NCBI RefSeq assembly: GCF_012911925.1
Contig: NZ_JAAXKY010000008.1
Location: 1-64,000 of the forward strand
Source of the DNA: Pseudonocardia xinjiangensis
GTDB lineage: Bacteria; Actinomycetota; Actinomycetes; Mycobacteriales; Pseudonocardiaceae
Length of the DNA: 64,000 nucleotides
Direction: 5' to 3'
The position numbers were made by a program, and so were the translations under genes. Positions 29,472 through 38,631 of this stretch are shown here, piece after piece (within the stretch, counting starts at the first letter, position 1; the number at the start of each line of letters is the position of its first letter). A model generated the notes under the pieces. That model worked only from the letters and a program-made list of their open reading frames with translations, ran no database searches and had not been told where the DNA came from.

Positions 29472-30961
29472 CGGGTCTCCTCCAGGATGGCCGGGGCCGG
29501 CACGGCCGGAGAGGAGCAGGGCAGAGCCGGTAGCGGCGACACTGCGAAGGACGGCTCGCTGATCGACACTGCTAGTGCGTGCTTGCACGGGCCCCGACCA
29601 CCTTGGTGGTCGGCCCACCACCGGCAGGTGCAGCCCAACCGCCCGTCCGAGGTCCGGTGCACCAGGTAGCGCCGCTCCCCCGACAGGACCTCGACGTCCT
29701 CGCCCACTCGGCGGACGGCGTCGGCACCGGCGAGTGTCCGGGCCCCGGCAAGGCGCGGATGAAGCGCGGCGAGGCGTTCGGGCGCGTACGGCAGCTCCCG
29801 GTGGAAGTAGGCGGCCTCCGCGCAGTCGTAGCCGACCCGCCCCGATCCGGCCAGCACGGCGAGCGCGCTGCGGACGCGGTCGGGGGAGATGCCTCCGCGC
29901 GCCGCCACCGCCTCGATGTCGAGCACCGACGCCCCCGCCGACAGCCCGGCGATCAGGCCGGCGTCGATGAGCGCCCGATCCGCCCCGCGTGCTCCCCCGG
30001 CATCGGGGGTTTCACCGGTGCCGGGCGGAGCGAGCACCAGGTCGTCGAGCAGCCGACCTTCGCCGGAGAAACCCCGGTCGTTGGCCGGGGACAGCATCAG
30101 CCAGAACCGCATGCTGCCCAGGTCCAGCTCCCAGCCGCTGCACGCCGCCGGGCCTCCCGCGGCCACCTGCGGGCCGTAGAGCCGCAAGGATCGAGCAAAC
30201 CTGAGCAGTGGACGGAGCGGGGCGAGCCGGTGCGCCGCGGGCAGGCACACGGCTCCGGGCACCGCTGCGGTGGAGGCGCGCAGCGATCGGCCGGCCGGCA
30301 GCACCCAGCGCACAGCCGGCCCCGCCTGCAGGCGCTGGAAGAATGCTCGTGCCTCGGCGGCGCCCAACTGCGCGCGCGGCTCGAACTCCGCGGCCACCGC
30401 CGGTACCTCGGCCAGCCCGCGCAGCCATCTTTCCGGCAGCGGCACCCGCTTCTCCACGAGCGCACCGTCCAGCGTCGCGACGGTCAGGTCGTCGGGGCCT
30501 ACCGACAGGCGCAGCGGATCACCGGCACCGACCCTGGTCAGCGCCGTGTACAGCGCCGGGTTGATGTCGACGTTGGTGGTGCCCTCGTCGAACCACTCCC
30601 CGTCCAGCCCGGGCGCGAGCACGTCCAGCCGCGTGTACACCCCGCAGCAGCCCGACAGGGACTCGAAGCGCAGCCGCTCGCCGTCCCCGGTGACCACCGG
30701 GTCGCGGTAGGCGCTTCCCATCCCGCCCTTTCCCCTCCCGTCCGCCGTGCGGCCGGTCCGGCGGAAGTCGGTTCGTGCGAGATCCGCCAGCGCAACGAGC
30801 CCGGCTGCGGCCGCCGCGGGGGCGGTGGCGAATCCGGTGAAGAACCGCGGATGTGCCGACGGCCCCCGTGCCGTGCGGCCCCCGGCCGTCTGCAGCACCA
30901 GCTTCCGGTTCACCAGCGCGGAGGCGGCCCGATAGCCACTGGTGTGCATCTCGCTACTCAT
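29468..30961 (-). CDS. SWIM zinc finger protein
   Basis: The 497-residue protein carries a C-terminal SWIM motif, CTCRWWADHQGGRGPCKHA (CxCx...CxH), near residues 445-465. The SWIM finger binds zinc and mediates DNA or protein contacts. The rest has segments such as GCCGVYTRLDVLAPGLDGEWFDEGTTNVDINP and a helical middle (AGLSAGASVLDIEAV) that resembles a winged-helix turn. ATG at 30961 was chosen; an upstream start would add atypical residues. It is cotranslated with the DUF6493 gene. No ATPase partner is visible. Confidence 0.82.
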   Translation of the reverse strand: MSSEMHTSGYRAASALVNRKLVLQTAGGRTARGPSAHPRFFTGFATAPAAAAAGLVALADLARTDFRRTGRTADGRGKGGMGSAYRDPVVTGDGERLRFESLSGCCGVYTRLDVLAPGLDGEWFDEGTTNVDINPALYTALTRVGAGDPLRLSVGPDDLTVATLDGALVEKRVPLPERWLRGLAEVPAVAAEFEPRAQLGAAEARAFFQRLQAGPAVRWVLPAGRSLRASTAAVPGAVCLPAAHRLAPLRPLLRFARSLRLYGPQVAAGGPAACSGWELDLGSMRFWLMLSPANDRGFSGEGRLLDDLVLAPPGTGETPDAGGARGADRALIDAGLIAGLSAGASVLDIEAVAARGGISPDRVRSALAVLAGSGRVGYDCAEAAYFHRELPYAPERLAALHPRLAGARTLAGADAVRRVGEDVEVLSGERRYLVHRTSDGRLGCTCRWWADHQGGRGPCKHALAVSISEPSFAVSPLPALPCSSPAVPAPAILEETR

Positions 30962-31185
30962 GGTGGTGGAAGGTAGGGCGACCCACCGACACTTCCGGGT
31001 GAACGCGTCCACGGGGCTCTATCTCGTACAGCACGCGACGGGCACGAGACGGCGGCGGGCCGAGCACCCGGCCATCTACACGTGTTCGGATCCACCCGAC
31101 CGGAACGGACGCCAACCCGGGTGACACCCGCACGCCGACTGTTGGATGATCGTTCCGAGCCCGAGAGGGCAGGAGGTGAACCGCT

Positions 31186-31647
31186 GTGAAACTTGCTGAG
31201 GCGCTCGCGCTGCGCGCCGACTCGCGGCGTCGGATCGAGGAGCTACGCGCCCGCATCATCGACAGCGCGATCTACCAGGAGGGCACCGAGCCCGCCGAGG
31301 ACCCCACTGCGCTGCTCGCCGAGGCGGACCAGCTGTTCGACCAGCTGGAGTCGCTGATCCGCCGGATCAACCGCACCAACTCCGTCACGGACCTCGGCGC
31401 GGACGGCACCATGACCGACGCGCTGGCCCGCAGGGACGCGCTGCGGATGCGGCACTCATTGCTGATAGCGGCGGCAGAGGTAGCAGCAGGCCGGGGCAAC
31501 TTCCGGCAGCTGCGCTCCGAGCTGCGGTATCTATCAGCGCTGCCGGTGGCCCCACTGCGCGCCCGGGCGGACCAGGTGGCTCGGGAGATCCGTGAGCTGG
31601 ACGGCCGCATCCAGCAGGCGAACTGGGACGTCGAACTGGACGAGTAG
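31186..31647 (+). CDS. DIP1984 family protein
   Basis: The 153-residue protein is a charged helical bundle (LAEALALRADSRRRIEELRARI, then LLAEADQLFDQLESLIRRINRTN and ALARRDALRMRHSLL), the signature of the DIP1984 family, whose function is unknown. GTG at 31186 follows AGGAGGTGAACC, a very strong ribosome binding site. The gene stands alone, divergent from the SWIM gene across about 220 bases. Confidence 0.88.
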   Translation: MKLAEALALRADSRRRIEELRARIIDSAIYQEGTEPAEDPTALLAEADQLFDQLESLIRRINRTNSVTDLGADGTMTDALARRDALRMRHSLLIAAAEVAAGRGNFRQLRSELRYLSALPVAPLRARADQVAREIRELDGRIQQANWDVELDE

Positions 31648-31908
31648 AGCCAGGCGGGAGCAGGTAGCCGAACGGGGAGCGGGCACACACCCGATGGGCC
31701 GGCGGGTCAATTTCGGCCCTCCGTCGTGTGTGGAGGGCAGCACATGGGGTGCAAACCCCGCATTACAGCGCATGCCCGGAACCGCGCACAGGTGAGCAGT
31801 GCACCGTGCACGACGCACTACCACGTGTCGACCCCGTTCGGTGAGGGTGGGTAAGGGGAAACAAGCGCTCCCGCGCACGTCATCGATCTCGGGACTGTGC
31901 CGACCGGG

Positions 31909-32379
31909 TCAGCCCAGGTACGGCTGAACGTCGGCCCGCAACCCGTCGTCGATCCGCACCCGCATGCGCGGATGGATGTCGAGCCCGTCGAGCGCCTGCG
32001 GCTCGACCCAGCCCACCTGCGTCGACTCGGCGCTGGTCGTCAGCTCGCCCCCGACCTGCCGCGCCCGGAAGCAGATGGAGAACTCCTGCCGCACCTCGCC
32101 GTCCTCATACGCGATGACGTGCCCGGGATGTGAGTAGATGCCGACGAGACCGACGATCTCGACCTCGACACCCGTCTCCTCCAGCGTCTCCCGCACAGCC
32201 GCGGACGGCGTGGACTCCCCCACCTCCTGCCCGCCACCCGGCAGCGCCCACTGGCCGTTGTCGGCGCGCTCGATCATCAGCACCCGTCCGGCATCGTCCT
32301 GGACGAAGGCGGTCACGCCGACGACGAGGCTGTTGGGCTTCGGCGCTGACGGGTCGTCGAGGTAGTCGATCTTCGGCAC
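31909..32379 (-). CDS. NUDIX hydrolase
   Basis: This 156-residue NUDIX protein hydrolyses a nucleoside diphosphate linked to another group. The NUDIX box is complete: GGGQEVGESTPSAAVRETLE then ETGVEV, with the REXXEE metal-binding glutamates. The substrate cannot be told from sequence. GTG at 32379 is used as start. The protein ends in VQPYLG, and it stands alone on the minus strand. Confidence 0.93.
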   Translation of the reverse strand: MPKIDYLDDPSAPKPNSLVVGVTAFVQDDAGRVLMIERADNGQWALPGGGQEVGESTPSAAVRETLEETGVEVEIVGLVGIYSHPGHVIAYEDGEVRQEFSICFRARQVGGELTTSAESTQVGWVEPQALDGLDIHPRMRVRIDDGLRADVQPYLG

Positions 32380-32497
32380 ACGACCTTGCTACCACCCCGG
32401 CGGCCCGGCGGTAACCCGAACGGCCCACTTCCCGCCCGCGAGTCGCCCCATACCTACTGGCACCTCACGAAGATCGGCCGCTGCCGCTCGCGGCGCC

Positions 32498-32812
32498 ATG
32501 CTCCGGTCATCCCGACACACCCTGGCCGTCCGTCGGGTAGAGCCTGCCCGGTCGAGCTGCCCGATGCGGCTGCTCGATCCCGTCGACGTACCACGCGACC
32601 GGCTGCCGCACCCCGAGTTGGCCGACCACGAACCGAGTCACAGAGACCGCCGAAACGACACGCTGAGGTGGTCAGGCCGCGTACTCGCCGCCCTCCACGA
32701 CGTCCACGGCCTGTCCTGGCCGGCGATCGCCCGACTGACGGACATCCCGCAGTCCACCGCACATCGTCGCGCCCAGCCGTACCTCGCTACCGAGGACCAG
32801 GAAGGGACTTGA
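32498..32812 (+). CDS. Possible small helix-turn-helix protein
   Basis: The last 40 residues read GRVLAALHDVHGLSWPAIAR then LTDIPQSTAHRRAQPYL, a plausible helix-turn-helix like those in sigma region 4 or transposase N-termini. The first 45 residues look random, and a start at the internal Met near 32561 is possible. No ribosome binding site stands out. It may be a remnant of a larger regulator. Confidence 0.35.
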   Translation: MLRSSRHTLAVRRVEPARSSCPMRLLDPVDVPRDRLPHPELADHEPSHRDRRNDTLRWSGRVLAALHDVHGLSWPAIARLTDIPQSTAHRRAQPYLATEDQEGT

Positions 32813-32858
32813 GGAGCTGATCGTGGTGGAGATCGCACCTCGCAGCGAAGGGATCCGG

Positions 32859-32916
32859 GCGAGATCGACCTGGTGGGGGTAGCGAGCACGCAAAACCCCC
32901 ACCAGGTCGACCTCGC
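32859..32916. terminator. Strong inverted repeat, terminator-like
   Basis: Arms of 22 bases (32859-32880 and 32895-32916) pair with a single mismatch around a 14-base loop: GAGATCGACCTGGTGGGGGT and its complement. It follows the small HTH frame by 46 bases and has no U-tract. Confidence 0.65.
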
Positions 32917-33455
32917 ACGCTCGAGTGGGCCGGACAGCGGTCACGGAGGGATAGGCTCAGCGGCGGGCTGCGGCGAACTATCCGGTCCACATCCAGCCGA
33001 CGCAGGCTCATCTCGCACTGGTGGCATAGGAACGGGGGGTAGCCGACCGGCACCCACTTCCCGGGCCGCGGTTGGACCTGACCCACCTTCGTGCGAACCC
33101 CGAGGACTCGGTCGCCGTTTGTGTGTCGTTCATGCCCCGATCCTGGGTTGACAGGACGGTCGCGCTGCCCAGCGTCGGCCACAGATGTTCAACATCAGGC
33201 CACGAGACCTCGGACGCACGGCACCTCACGCTGGATGGGGACCAGCCACGCCTCCAACCTGCCGCCGCGAGGGAGGCTGCCGGATCCGCGCCATTCAACC
33301 CCTCCCGGCTGCGCGGTGAACAGAAAATCTGCACGTTCGCTCATCCACTGGTGCCGGGCAGAAGCCCCCCAATGAGGCGATAATCGAACCGTCACGACCG
33401 CGCTAACGTCATGGCCATCCATATTCTCCACCCCACGGGCAGGGAAAGGATCACC

Positions 33456-33638
33456 ATGTCAGGCAAGTTCGAGGTCTACCAAGATCGATCCGGGAAGTAC
33501 CGCTTCCGTCTCAAGGCCAGCAACGGCCAGGTCGTGGCGACCGGAGAGGCCTACGAGACGAAAGCGGCGGCGTTGAAGGGCTGCCAATCGGTCGTCAAGG
33601 CCGCCACCGGGGCACCCGTCGTCGAAGCCGGGGCCTGA
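33456..33638 (+). CDS. YegP-type DUF1508 protein
   Basis: The 60-residue protein is one DUF1508 unit: KFEVYQDRSGKYRFRLKASN then GQVVATGEAYETKAAALKGC. Family members often have two units; this has one. Function is not established. ATG at 33456 follows GGAAAGGATC. It is monocistronic. Confidence 0.9.
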   Translation: MSGKFEVYQDRSGKYRFRLKASNGQVVATGEAYETKAAALKGCQSVVKAATGAPVVEAGA

Positions 33639-33732
33639 CAACCAATGACACTGGGTGGGCGCCTCTCCGGAGGCGCCCACAGCCGCCGACCATCCCCGTC
33701 CGGCACAGCCGGTACGCCAGAACGCACTTCCA

Positions 33733-34065
33733 TCACGTGGTCGGCGCAGATCCGGCCTGTTCCGCCTCATCCAACGCGCCGGTCGCCCAGCGCCGTCGGA
33801 TCAGATCCACAACCTCGGCCAGCGAGTCGACAACCCGGTCATTCCCCGTGAAGCCGTGATCTGGGTCGAACGACACCCCCCATCGGGATGAAGGGTGCCC
33901 GTCCAGCACCGCAAAACTGGTGCCTCGCCGAATTGTGATCGACAGTGCGCCGGACGAGAACGCGAAGCTGTCGATTATCTGCACTTCGTCACCGAACGCC
34001 GCTCGGATGGCTCTCGTGGCGGCCTCGAGTTCGTCCGCTCCCATTTCGCCTCCGCCTGAAGTCAC
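33733..34065 (-). CDS. Hypothetical 110-residue protein
   Basis: Not recognised. The protein looks like a small alpha/beta fold: helix ELEAATRAIRAAFGDEV, strands VQIIDSFAFS and ALSITIRRGTSFAVL, then SRWGVSFDPDHGF and a helix ending RRRWATGAL. The alternation and codon bias support a real gene. ATG at 34065 or the internal ATG at 34044 may start it. The overall shape resembles small immunity proteins, but no toxin gene is adjacent. Confidence 0.6.
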   Translation of the reverse strand: MTSGGGEMGADELEAATRAIRAAFGDEVQIIDSFAFSSGALSITIRRGTSFAVLDGHPSSRWGVSFDPDHGFTGNDRVVDSLAEVVDLIRRRWATGALDEAEQAGSAPTT

Positions 34066-34208
34066 CGTGCCAGAACCTCTACGCCGGGCCGCAGAGCGGG
34101 TTCGAGCCTAGTGCCGTCGACCCGGCCATCGTGGCGCTGTCGTTGAAGCACGGACACGGTGTCGCAGGCGCGGATCTGGGTGGTCGGGGCGGCGCCGCGG
34201 GTGGTCAC

Positions 34209-34278
34209 ACCGCCGGCGGGGCTGCCGATCGGGGGTCCGGACGATGGTCCGGTCCTCCGACGCAGCCCCGCCGGCGGT
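34209..34278. terminator. Perfect 17-bp inverted repeat
   Basis: ACCGCCGGCGGGGCTGC at 34209-34225 is exactly complementary to 34262-34278, with a 36-base loop that itself can fold (GGTCCGG ... CCGGTCC). It lies just after the stop of the CHRD gene on the minus strand and is a likely terminator. Confidence 0.7.
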
Positions 34279-34312
34279 GGTGTGGCGCAGCCCCGTCGAC
34301 CGGCCGTTACAC

Positions 34313-34879
34313 CTAGAGCTGGCCGCGGATGGCGCCGCCGGGGAATTCGGCGGTGTGCAGGTTCACGTAGAATTCGCCGGGGTGGGTCTCGATCTGCCGC
34401 AGGAGCGCCTGGTTGGTCACCCTCACCGTGCCGCTCACCGTGTTGCGCCCGGCGGCCACCTTCTTCATGAAGAACGGAACCACGACGGGGCCGTCCTTAC
34501 CGATCGGGCCCTGGTGGATGTGACCCTCGGTCGGCGCGCTGATGCCCTTCCACGAGAAGAAGTACGTGACCTCGTCACCCTGGATGCTCACCCGGGCGGT
34601 TCCGCTGCCGTTCCGGTCGCCGGCCTTCTTCGGGCCACTCGCGACCCGCACCTCGTTCGTGCCCTTCATGACGGTCGAGAAGTGCCAGGCCTTGACGGCG
34701 TCGCTCTGCGCTGTGCTGGTCAGAGCGGTCGGCACGACCGCCGCGGTGCTGACCGTCGGAGTGGCGGTGGCCGGTTGCGCGGCCGCGGACGTTCCGGTGA
34801 ACCCTGCGAGGGCCAGTCCGGCGACCGCCGCGGTGGCGGCCGTCCCGACCAGGACGCGTCGGGTCAGGCTGCGAATCAT
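34313..34879 (-). CDS. Secreted CHRD domain protein
   Basis: The 188-residue protein has a Sec signal peptide (MIRSLTRRVLVGTAATAAVA then GLALAGFTGTSAAA) and one CHRD domain at about residues 65-188: WHFSTVMKGTNEV, GHIHQGPIGKDGPVVVPF and the ending YVNLHTAEFPGGAIRGQL. CHRD proteins are extracellular; in bacteria their role is unclear. ATG at 34879 follows CAGGAGGATCC. Monocistronic. Confidence 0.92.
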   Translation of the reverse strand: MIRSLTRRVLVGTAATAAVAGLALAGFTGTSAAAQPATATPTVSTAAVVPTALTSTAQSDAVKAWHFSTVMKGTNEVRVASGPKKAGDRNGSGTARVSIQGDEVTYFFSWKGISAPTEGHIHQGPIGKDGPVVVPFFMKKVAAGRNTVSGTVRVTNQALLRQIETHPGEFYVNLHTAEFPGGAIRGQL

Positions 34880-35400
34880 GTGGATCCTCCTGTTGGTGAA
34901 CCGATGCCCAGCGCACGAGCTCACATGCCCGAACACGCGCCCGAGGTATCGCCGCGTTCAGCAGGAACAGGAGACGAGAATCATGCTGTACGAGTCGACC
35001 GGCCGTGTATTGTCTCCCATTCCGCTCGGGAACCGGACGAATGGCCGGTAGCCCATGAAAGGGTCTGGCATCGCGCCGGTGGCGGTCGGGGGCCACCTCG
35101 ACGCCATGTGCTGCGCGGCGAATCGCCGCGAAGCCGGGGCGTCGCACCCCATTGCCGCGCCGGAGACGCCGCGTCGATCTCCGCCGGCGGTCGGATCCTC
35201 GCCAAGCTGGGACTCCGCACCCGCGTGCACGCGGCGATCTACGCGTACGAGCACGGCCTCGTGGAACGCTGACGTCGGGGTTCGGGCGGACCCCGGTCGC
35301 TGTTCATTGTGGTCGACACCCGCCCGGGACACCTCTAGCCTGATGGGCGTACCGCACCGGTGGCGGCTTCCTCCCACACGTCGTGAACAGGAGAGCCGTG
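34880..35400. other. Intergenic region with a regulator fragment
   Basis: This 520-base stretch lies between divergent genes. Apart from the LuxR-type fragment at 35189 and the promoters expected for the CHRD and GNAT genes, I see nothing recognisable. Confidence 0.5.
35189..35272 (+). pseudogene. C-terminal fragment of a LuxR-type response regulator
   Basis: The frame ending at 35272 reads RILAKLGLRTRVHAAIYAYE then HGLVER, the last helix and tail of NarL/LuxR-family HTH domains (compare the usual KLGLRDRVQAVVLAYE pattern). Nothing upstream in any frame continues the domain, so this is a remnant. Confidence 0.65.
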
Positions 35401-36315
35401 ATGTCCATCGGAGAGGTAAGGCCGTTTCGCCGCACCGATCGCGACCAGCTGACCGCCCTGGTGAACGCGCACGTCCAAGCGGTCATACCGGGAATGTCTG
35501 TCTCGGTCAATGCCGTCCTGAGCCAGCTGGAGCGCGAGCCCGGAGAGTTCATCGTCGACCCATGGGTCAGCGAACGCGCCACCCTCGTCGTCGAGCAACG
35601 AGGACGCGTATCTGCTGCCGCTCACATTGTCCGCTACGGCAGCGGATCCGATGTGGGTCCAGCACTACGCGGGACGGGCGAGATCCAGTGGTTGATCTAC
35701 TGGCCCGATGCGTCGTTCTGGCCGGACTCCTCGGCTGCCGGCGCGGCTGCTGCCCAGGCTGCTGTGGCGGTCCTGCGCCGATGGCAGGTAACCAAGATCG
35801 CCGCTGGCGGATCGCTGCCGGCGCCGGGTGTCTACGGCCTGCCCGAGCAGTGGCCGCATGTCCGCGAGGTCCTCGAACGTGTCGGCTTCGTACGAGGGGA
35901 CCGGACCGAGGTCGTCCTGCTGGCCGACGTCGAGTCCCTCCCGAGCTCGCCGGAACACCACCAAGGTCTCAACCTGGTGCGCACGCTGGGTGTGTCCGGT
36001 ACGCGATTCACCGCCTGCAGGGACAGAATTGAGGTCGGATACATCGAGATCGACACCGGAATCTGCGGCGCCGGCCGCGTGTCGAGTCATGAGGGGTGGG
36101 CCGATGTCGGCAACCTTCATGTAGATGAAGCGCACCGACGCCGCGGTGTCGGTACCTGGCTGGTCGCTCAGGCCGCTGATTGGCTCCGCTTGGCCCGGGT
36201 TGATCGGCTGCTCGACTACGCGACAACGCAGGAAATGGCCCGGCTGGCGTTCCTCGAACGGTCGGGGTTCAGCCGTCTTACCGAGACAACCCGAGAGTGG
36301 CGGCTCGACATCTGA
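35401..36315 (+). CDS. Two-domain GNAT acetyltransferase
   Basis: The 304-residue protein has a degenerate N-terminal GNAT-like half and a C-terminal GNAT domain with the acetyl-CoA loop NLHVDEAHRRRGVGTWLVAQ (V-x-x-x-x-R-R-x-G-x-G) at about residues 235-265, followed by FLERSGF. The substrate is unknown. ATG at 35401 follows AGGAG at 35388; the GTG at 35383 would leave no room for that site. Monocistronic. Confidence 0.85.
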   Translation: MSIGEVRPFRRTDRDQLTALVNAHVQAVIPGMSVSVNAVLSQLEREPGEFIVDPWVSERATLVVEQRGRVSAAAHIVRYGSGSDVGPALRGTGEIQWLIYWPDASFWPDSSAAGAAAAQAAVAVLRRWQVTKIAAGGSLPAPGVYGLPEQWPHVREVLERVGFVRGDRTEVVLLADVESLPSSPEHHQGLNLVRTLGVSGTRFTACRDRIEVGYIEIDTGICGAGRVSSHEGWADVGNLHVDEAHRRRGVGTWLVAQAADWLRLARVDRLLDYATTQEMARLAFLERSGFSRLTETTREWRLDI

Positions 36316-36402
36316 TCTGGGTCAAGCACTCCCCACTGCGTCATCATCGGACGCGTGACCCGGGACCTCGGCCACGGCGCGCCAGTCGTCTAGCCTGCGC
36401 GG

Positions 36403-36849
36403 GTGCGCGCCTCTCCAGGTCAGTGGATGGCGTTCGTCGCTACCGTCGTTGCGGTACTCCTCACTGCCTGCACCGTGCAGGGTTCCGACGTCGCACCAAC
36501 TCCGCCACCTGAGGGACGAATCGCCAGTGCCACGATCGTGCCGGTGGAGCCGAGCGTGCAGGAGATCCCCGGGCAACCTCCCGACGTGCACTACGGGACG
36601 GTTGATGACGCCCAAATCGGCGTGACCTACGAGTACCACCTCTACGTCCACTGCGGGCTGCGGTACGCACGGTTCGCCAACAGATGGTGGGCAGCAAACC
36701 CGCCGGTGGATGAGACCTTCTCCGGGAACAGCATGAACTACCTCGACGGAGCAATGACCCTGGTCTCCGCCGATGCTGCTCGGTTCGAATGGACGGATGG
36801 ACGCGTGGACTTCGTTCCGTCCTCACGGCCCCCCGCCCCTTGCGCCTAG
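36403..36849 (+). CDS. Small putative lipoprotein
   Basis: The 148-residue protein starts with a lipoprotein signal (AFVATVVAVLLTAC, Cys at about residue 23) and should be anchored outside the membrane. The mature part has the segment YEYHLYVHCGLRYARFANRWW and ends RFEWTDGRVDFVPSSRP, a pattern seen in small actinobacterial lipoproteins of unknown function. The GTG start at 36403 is inferred. No partner genes are evident. Confidence 0.75.
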   Translation: MRASPGQWMAFVATVVAVLLTACTVQGSDVAPTPPPEGRIASATIVPVEPSVQEIPGQPPDVHYGTVDDAQIGVTYEYHLYVHCGLRYARFANRWWAANPPVDETFSGNSMNYLDGAMTLVSADAARFEWTDGRVDFVPSSRPPAPCA

Positions 36850-37141
36850 CGAGACCTGAGGAACGACCTCCACGCCGGGAGCTGTGCGCCTTCCCCCCGA
36901 TCTGGCATAGCCCGACCACGCGGTGGCCCGACGGCGGCCCTCGACGTCCCCGCCGCTACGGAGCCCAGCCTTGGTGGCCGGGAAGAGGCTCGCGCTCCAG
37001 CGCGGGTTTCACCTTGGCTCGTCGTGGTTGAGTCGTTGCTCATCCTGCACTCCATTTCATGGCGTATGAACGGGCTGCGCTGTGAGCTCTGGGGTCCTGG
37101 CGGAGCCTCGGAGCGAGAGCGGTGCCCCGGTGTGGGCGTTG

Positions 37142-38626
37142 TCAGCGATTTCGTGAGCCGCCAGGCCGGACCTCTGTCCGCGGGACCGGGGACGTAGGGG
37201 TGGCGACTGTCCGTCGAAGGGTTTTGAGGAGCAGGACGGCCATCCCCCCAGCTACGAGGAAGGCCGCGGTGCCGATGCCGACGTAGGTGAGCACACCAAC
37301 TGCGGAGCTCATGGAGGTGCCCGCGATGGTGACGTGCGTGGCGTCGAGGACGGCGGCACCGACGAAGTTGAAGACGACCGAGCCGATGGCGATCATGGTC
37401 ATGACCAGGCTCGAGACCGCCGCGTCGCGGTCGAGCGAGACCAGGGTCGAGGCGAGGTTGAACCCGGAGGTGACCAGGGTGCCCGCGGTGAGGCTGAGTA
37501 GCAGCGAGCAGACCGCGGCGACGGGTAGCGAGGACACCCCGACGAAGAGCCCGAGGGTGCCGATGGTGCCGATGGCGACTCCGGCGGTCAGGGTGGCGGC
37601 CGCTCCGATGCGGTTGGTGAGGACCCCGGATACGACGCCGCCGAGCACGATCCCGATCGGTGGCACGGCATGCAGGATGCTCAACGCCGCCGGGGCTGCG
37701 ACGCCGTAGCCGAGTCCCTGGGCCGGTGAGACCTGCGTGATGAGGCTGAACAGCTGCAGCATGCTCTGGTAGGCCCCGGTCCCGAACACCACGACGAGCA
37801 GCATGAGCACCAGGGGCCGGTTCAGCCCGTTGATGTCGATGATGGGGTCGGCTCGGCGTCGGGCGAGGACGTACCACCCGGCGAGGGCAACGAGCCCGGC
37901 CAGGGCCAGGGGTGCGGCGGCGAGCCAGCCGTTGGTGTTGCCGACGCTGATGTAGCCGACCACCATGGCCAGGCCGGCGCCGAGCAGGACCGCTCCGGCG
38001 ACATCGACCCGGCCGGTCTTCGTGGGGGCTGTCTTCGGGAGCCGGAGGTGCACCAGGACCGCGGTCAGCACCGCGAACACGAACGACGTGATGAACACGA
38101 CCTGGTAGCCGTACTGCTCGCCCAACGTGGCGAACAGGAAGGCGAACACGATCCCTATCACGGCGTTGCCGCTGGTGACGACGCCGGTCACGACCATCCC
38201 GAGGCGCGGGGCGCACAGCTCGCGCACGATCCCGACGGTGAGGAACAGCGATGCGACCGCGGCGCCCTCCACGACTCGCCCGATGACGAACACCCAGAGG
38301 GTGGGCGCGGCCAGGCAGATCAGTGCTCCCGCTGCGGCCAGAACCAGCGAGAGGACCAGGATCTGTCGTCTCCCGTGCAGGGCCGCGAGTCGGCCCAGTA
38401 GCGGCGCCCACATCGCTCCGGCGAGCATGGCGCTGGCGTTGAGCCAGGCGGGTTGGCCCGCACCGAACTGCTCGAGCAGCTCGGGCAATACCAGCAACGG
38501 CGCGGTGATGACGGTGTCAACCACCACGTTGACCAGCAGCAGTATCGCGACATGCCCGATCAGCTCCGGGGTCCACCCCGTGTGTCTTTCGATGGGGGTG
38601 CTCGCCGGCGCATGTCCAGCGTCCAT
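37142..38626 (-). CDS. MFS drug-efflux transporter
   Basis: The 494-residue protein has about 14 hydrophobic spans and the MFS loop signature GRLAALHGRRQ between spans 2 and 3, so it is most likely a DHA2-type proton-driven exporter. ATG at 38626 lies 5 bases after the stop of the flavin monooxygenase gene, so the pair is one operon. Such pairing suggests the exporter moves an aromatic compound or polyketide that the monooxygenase modifies. Confidence 0.88.
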   Translation of the reverse strand: MDAGHAPASTPIERHTGWTPELIGHVAILLLVNVVVDTVITAPLLVLPELLEQFGAGQPAWLNASAMLAGAMWAPLLGRLAALHGRRQILVLSLVLAAAGALICLAAPTLWVFVIGRVVEGAAVASLFLTVGIVRELCAPRLGMVVTGVVTSGNAVIGIVFAFLFATLGEQYGYQVVFITSFVFAVLTAVLVHLRLPKTAPTKTGRVDVAGAVLLGAGLAMVVGYISVGNTNGWLAAAPLALAGLVALAGWYVLARRRADPIIDINGLNRPLVLMLLVVVFGTGAYQSMLQLFSLITQVSPAQGLGYGVAAPAALSILHAVPPIGIVLGGVVSGVLTNRIGAAATLTAGVAIGTIGTLGLFVGVSSLPVAAVCSLLLSLTAGTLVTSGFNLASTLVSLDRDAAVSSLVMTMIAIGSVVFNFVGAAVLDATHVTIAGTSMSSAVGVLTYVGIGTAAFLVAGGMAVLLLKTLRRTVATPTSPVPRTEVRPGGSRNR

Positions 38627-38631
38627 CGTGA

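Larger units (their letters stand above)
32380..33455. other. Gene-poor 1.1 kb stretch
   Basis: The only candidate genes are the small helix-turn-helix frame at 32498 and nothing else I can support. It contains one copy of the 13-mer repeat (32437-32449) and an inverted repeat (32859-32916). Codon bias is weak across the rest. Confidence 0.5.

Noticed and set aside
32787-33182. 131-codon minus-strand frame
   Set aside because: No family-like pattern, runs through the inverted repeat, and has mixed codon bias.
36850-37141. Short minus-strand frame starting near 37040
   Set aside because: It has a start and a plausible ribosome binding site but no recognisable protein, and it runs over the end of the lipoprotein gene on the other strand; too weak to call.
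38380-38392. Further copy of the 13-mer repeat (GCGAGTCGGCC)
   Set aside because: One or more mismatches, no neighbour at 22 bases, and it lies in a normal coding region of the MFS gene, so chance similarity is likely.
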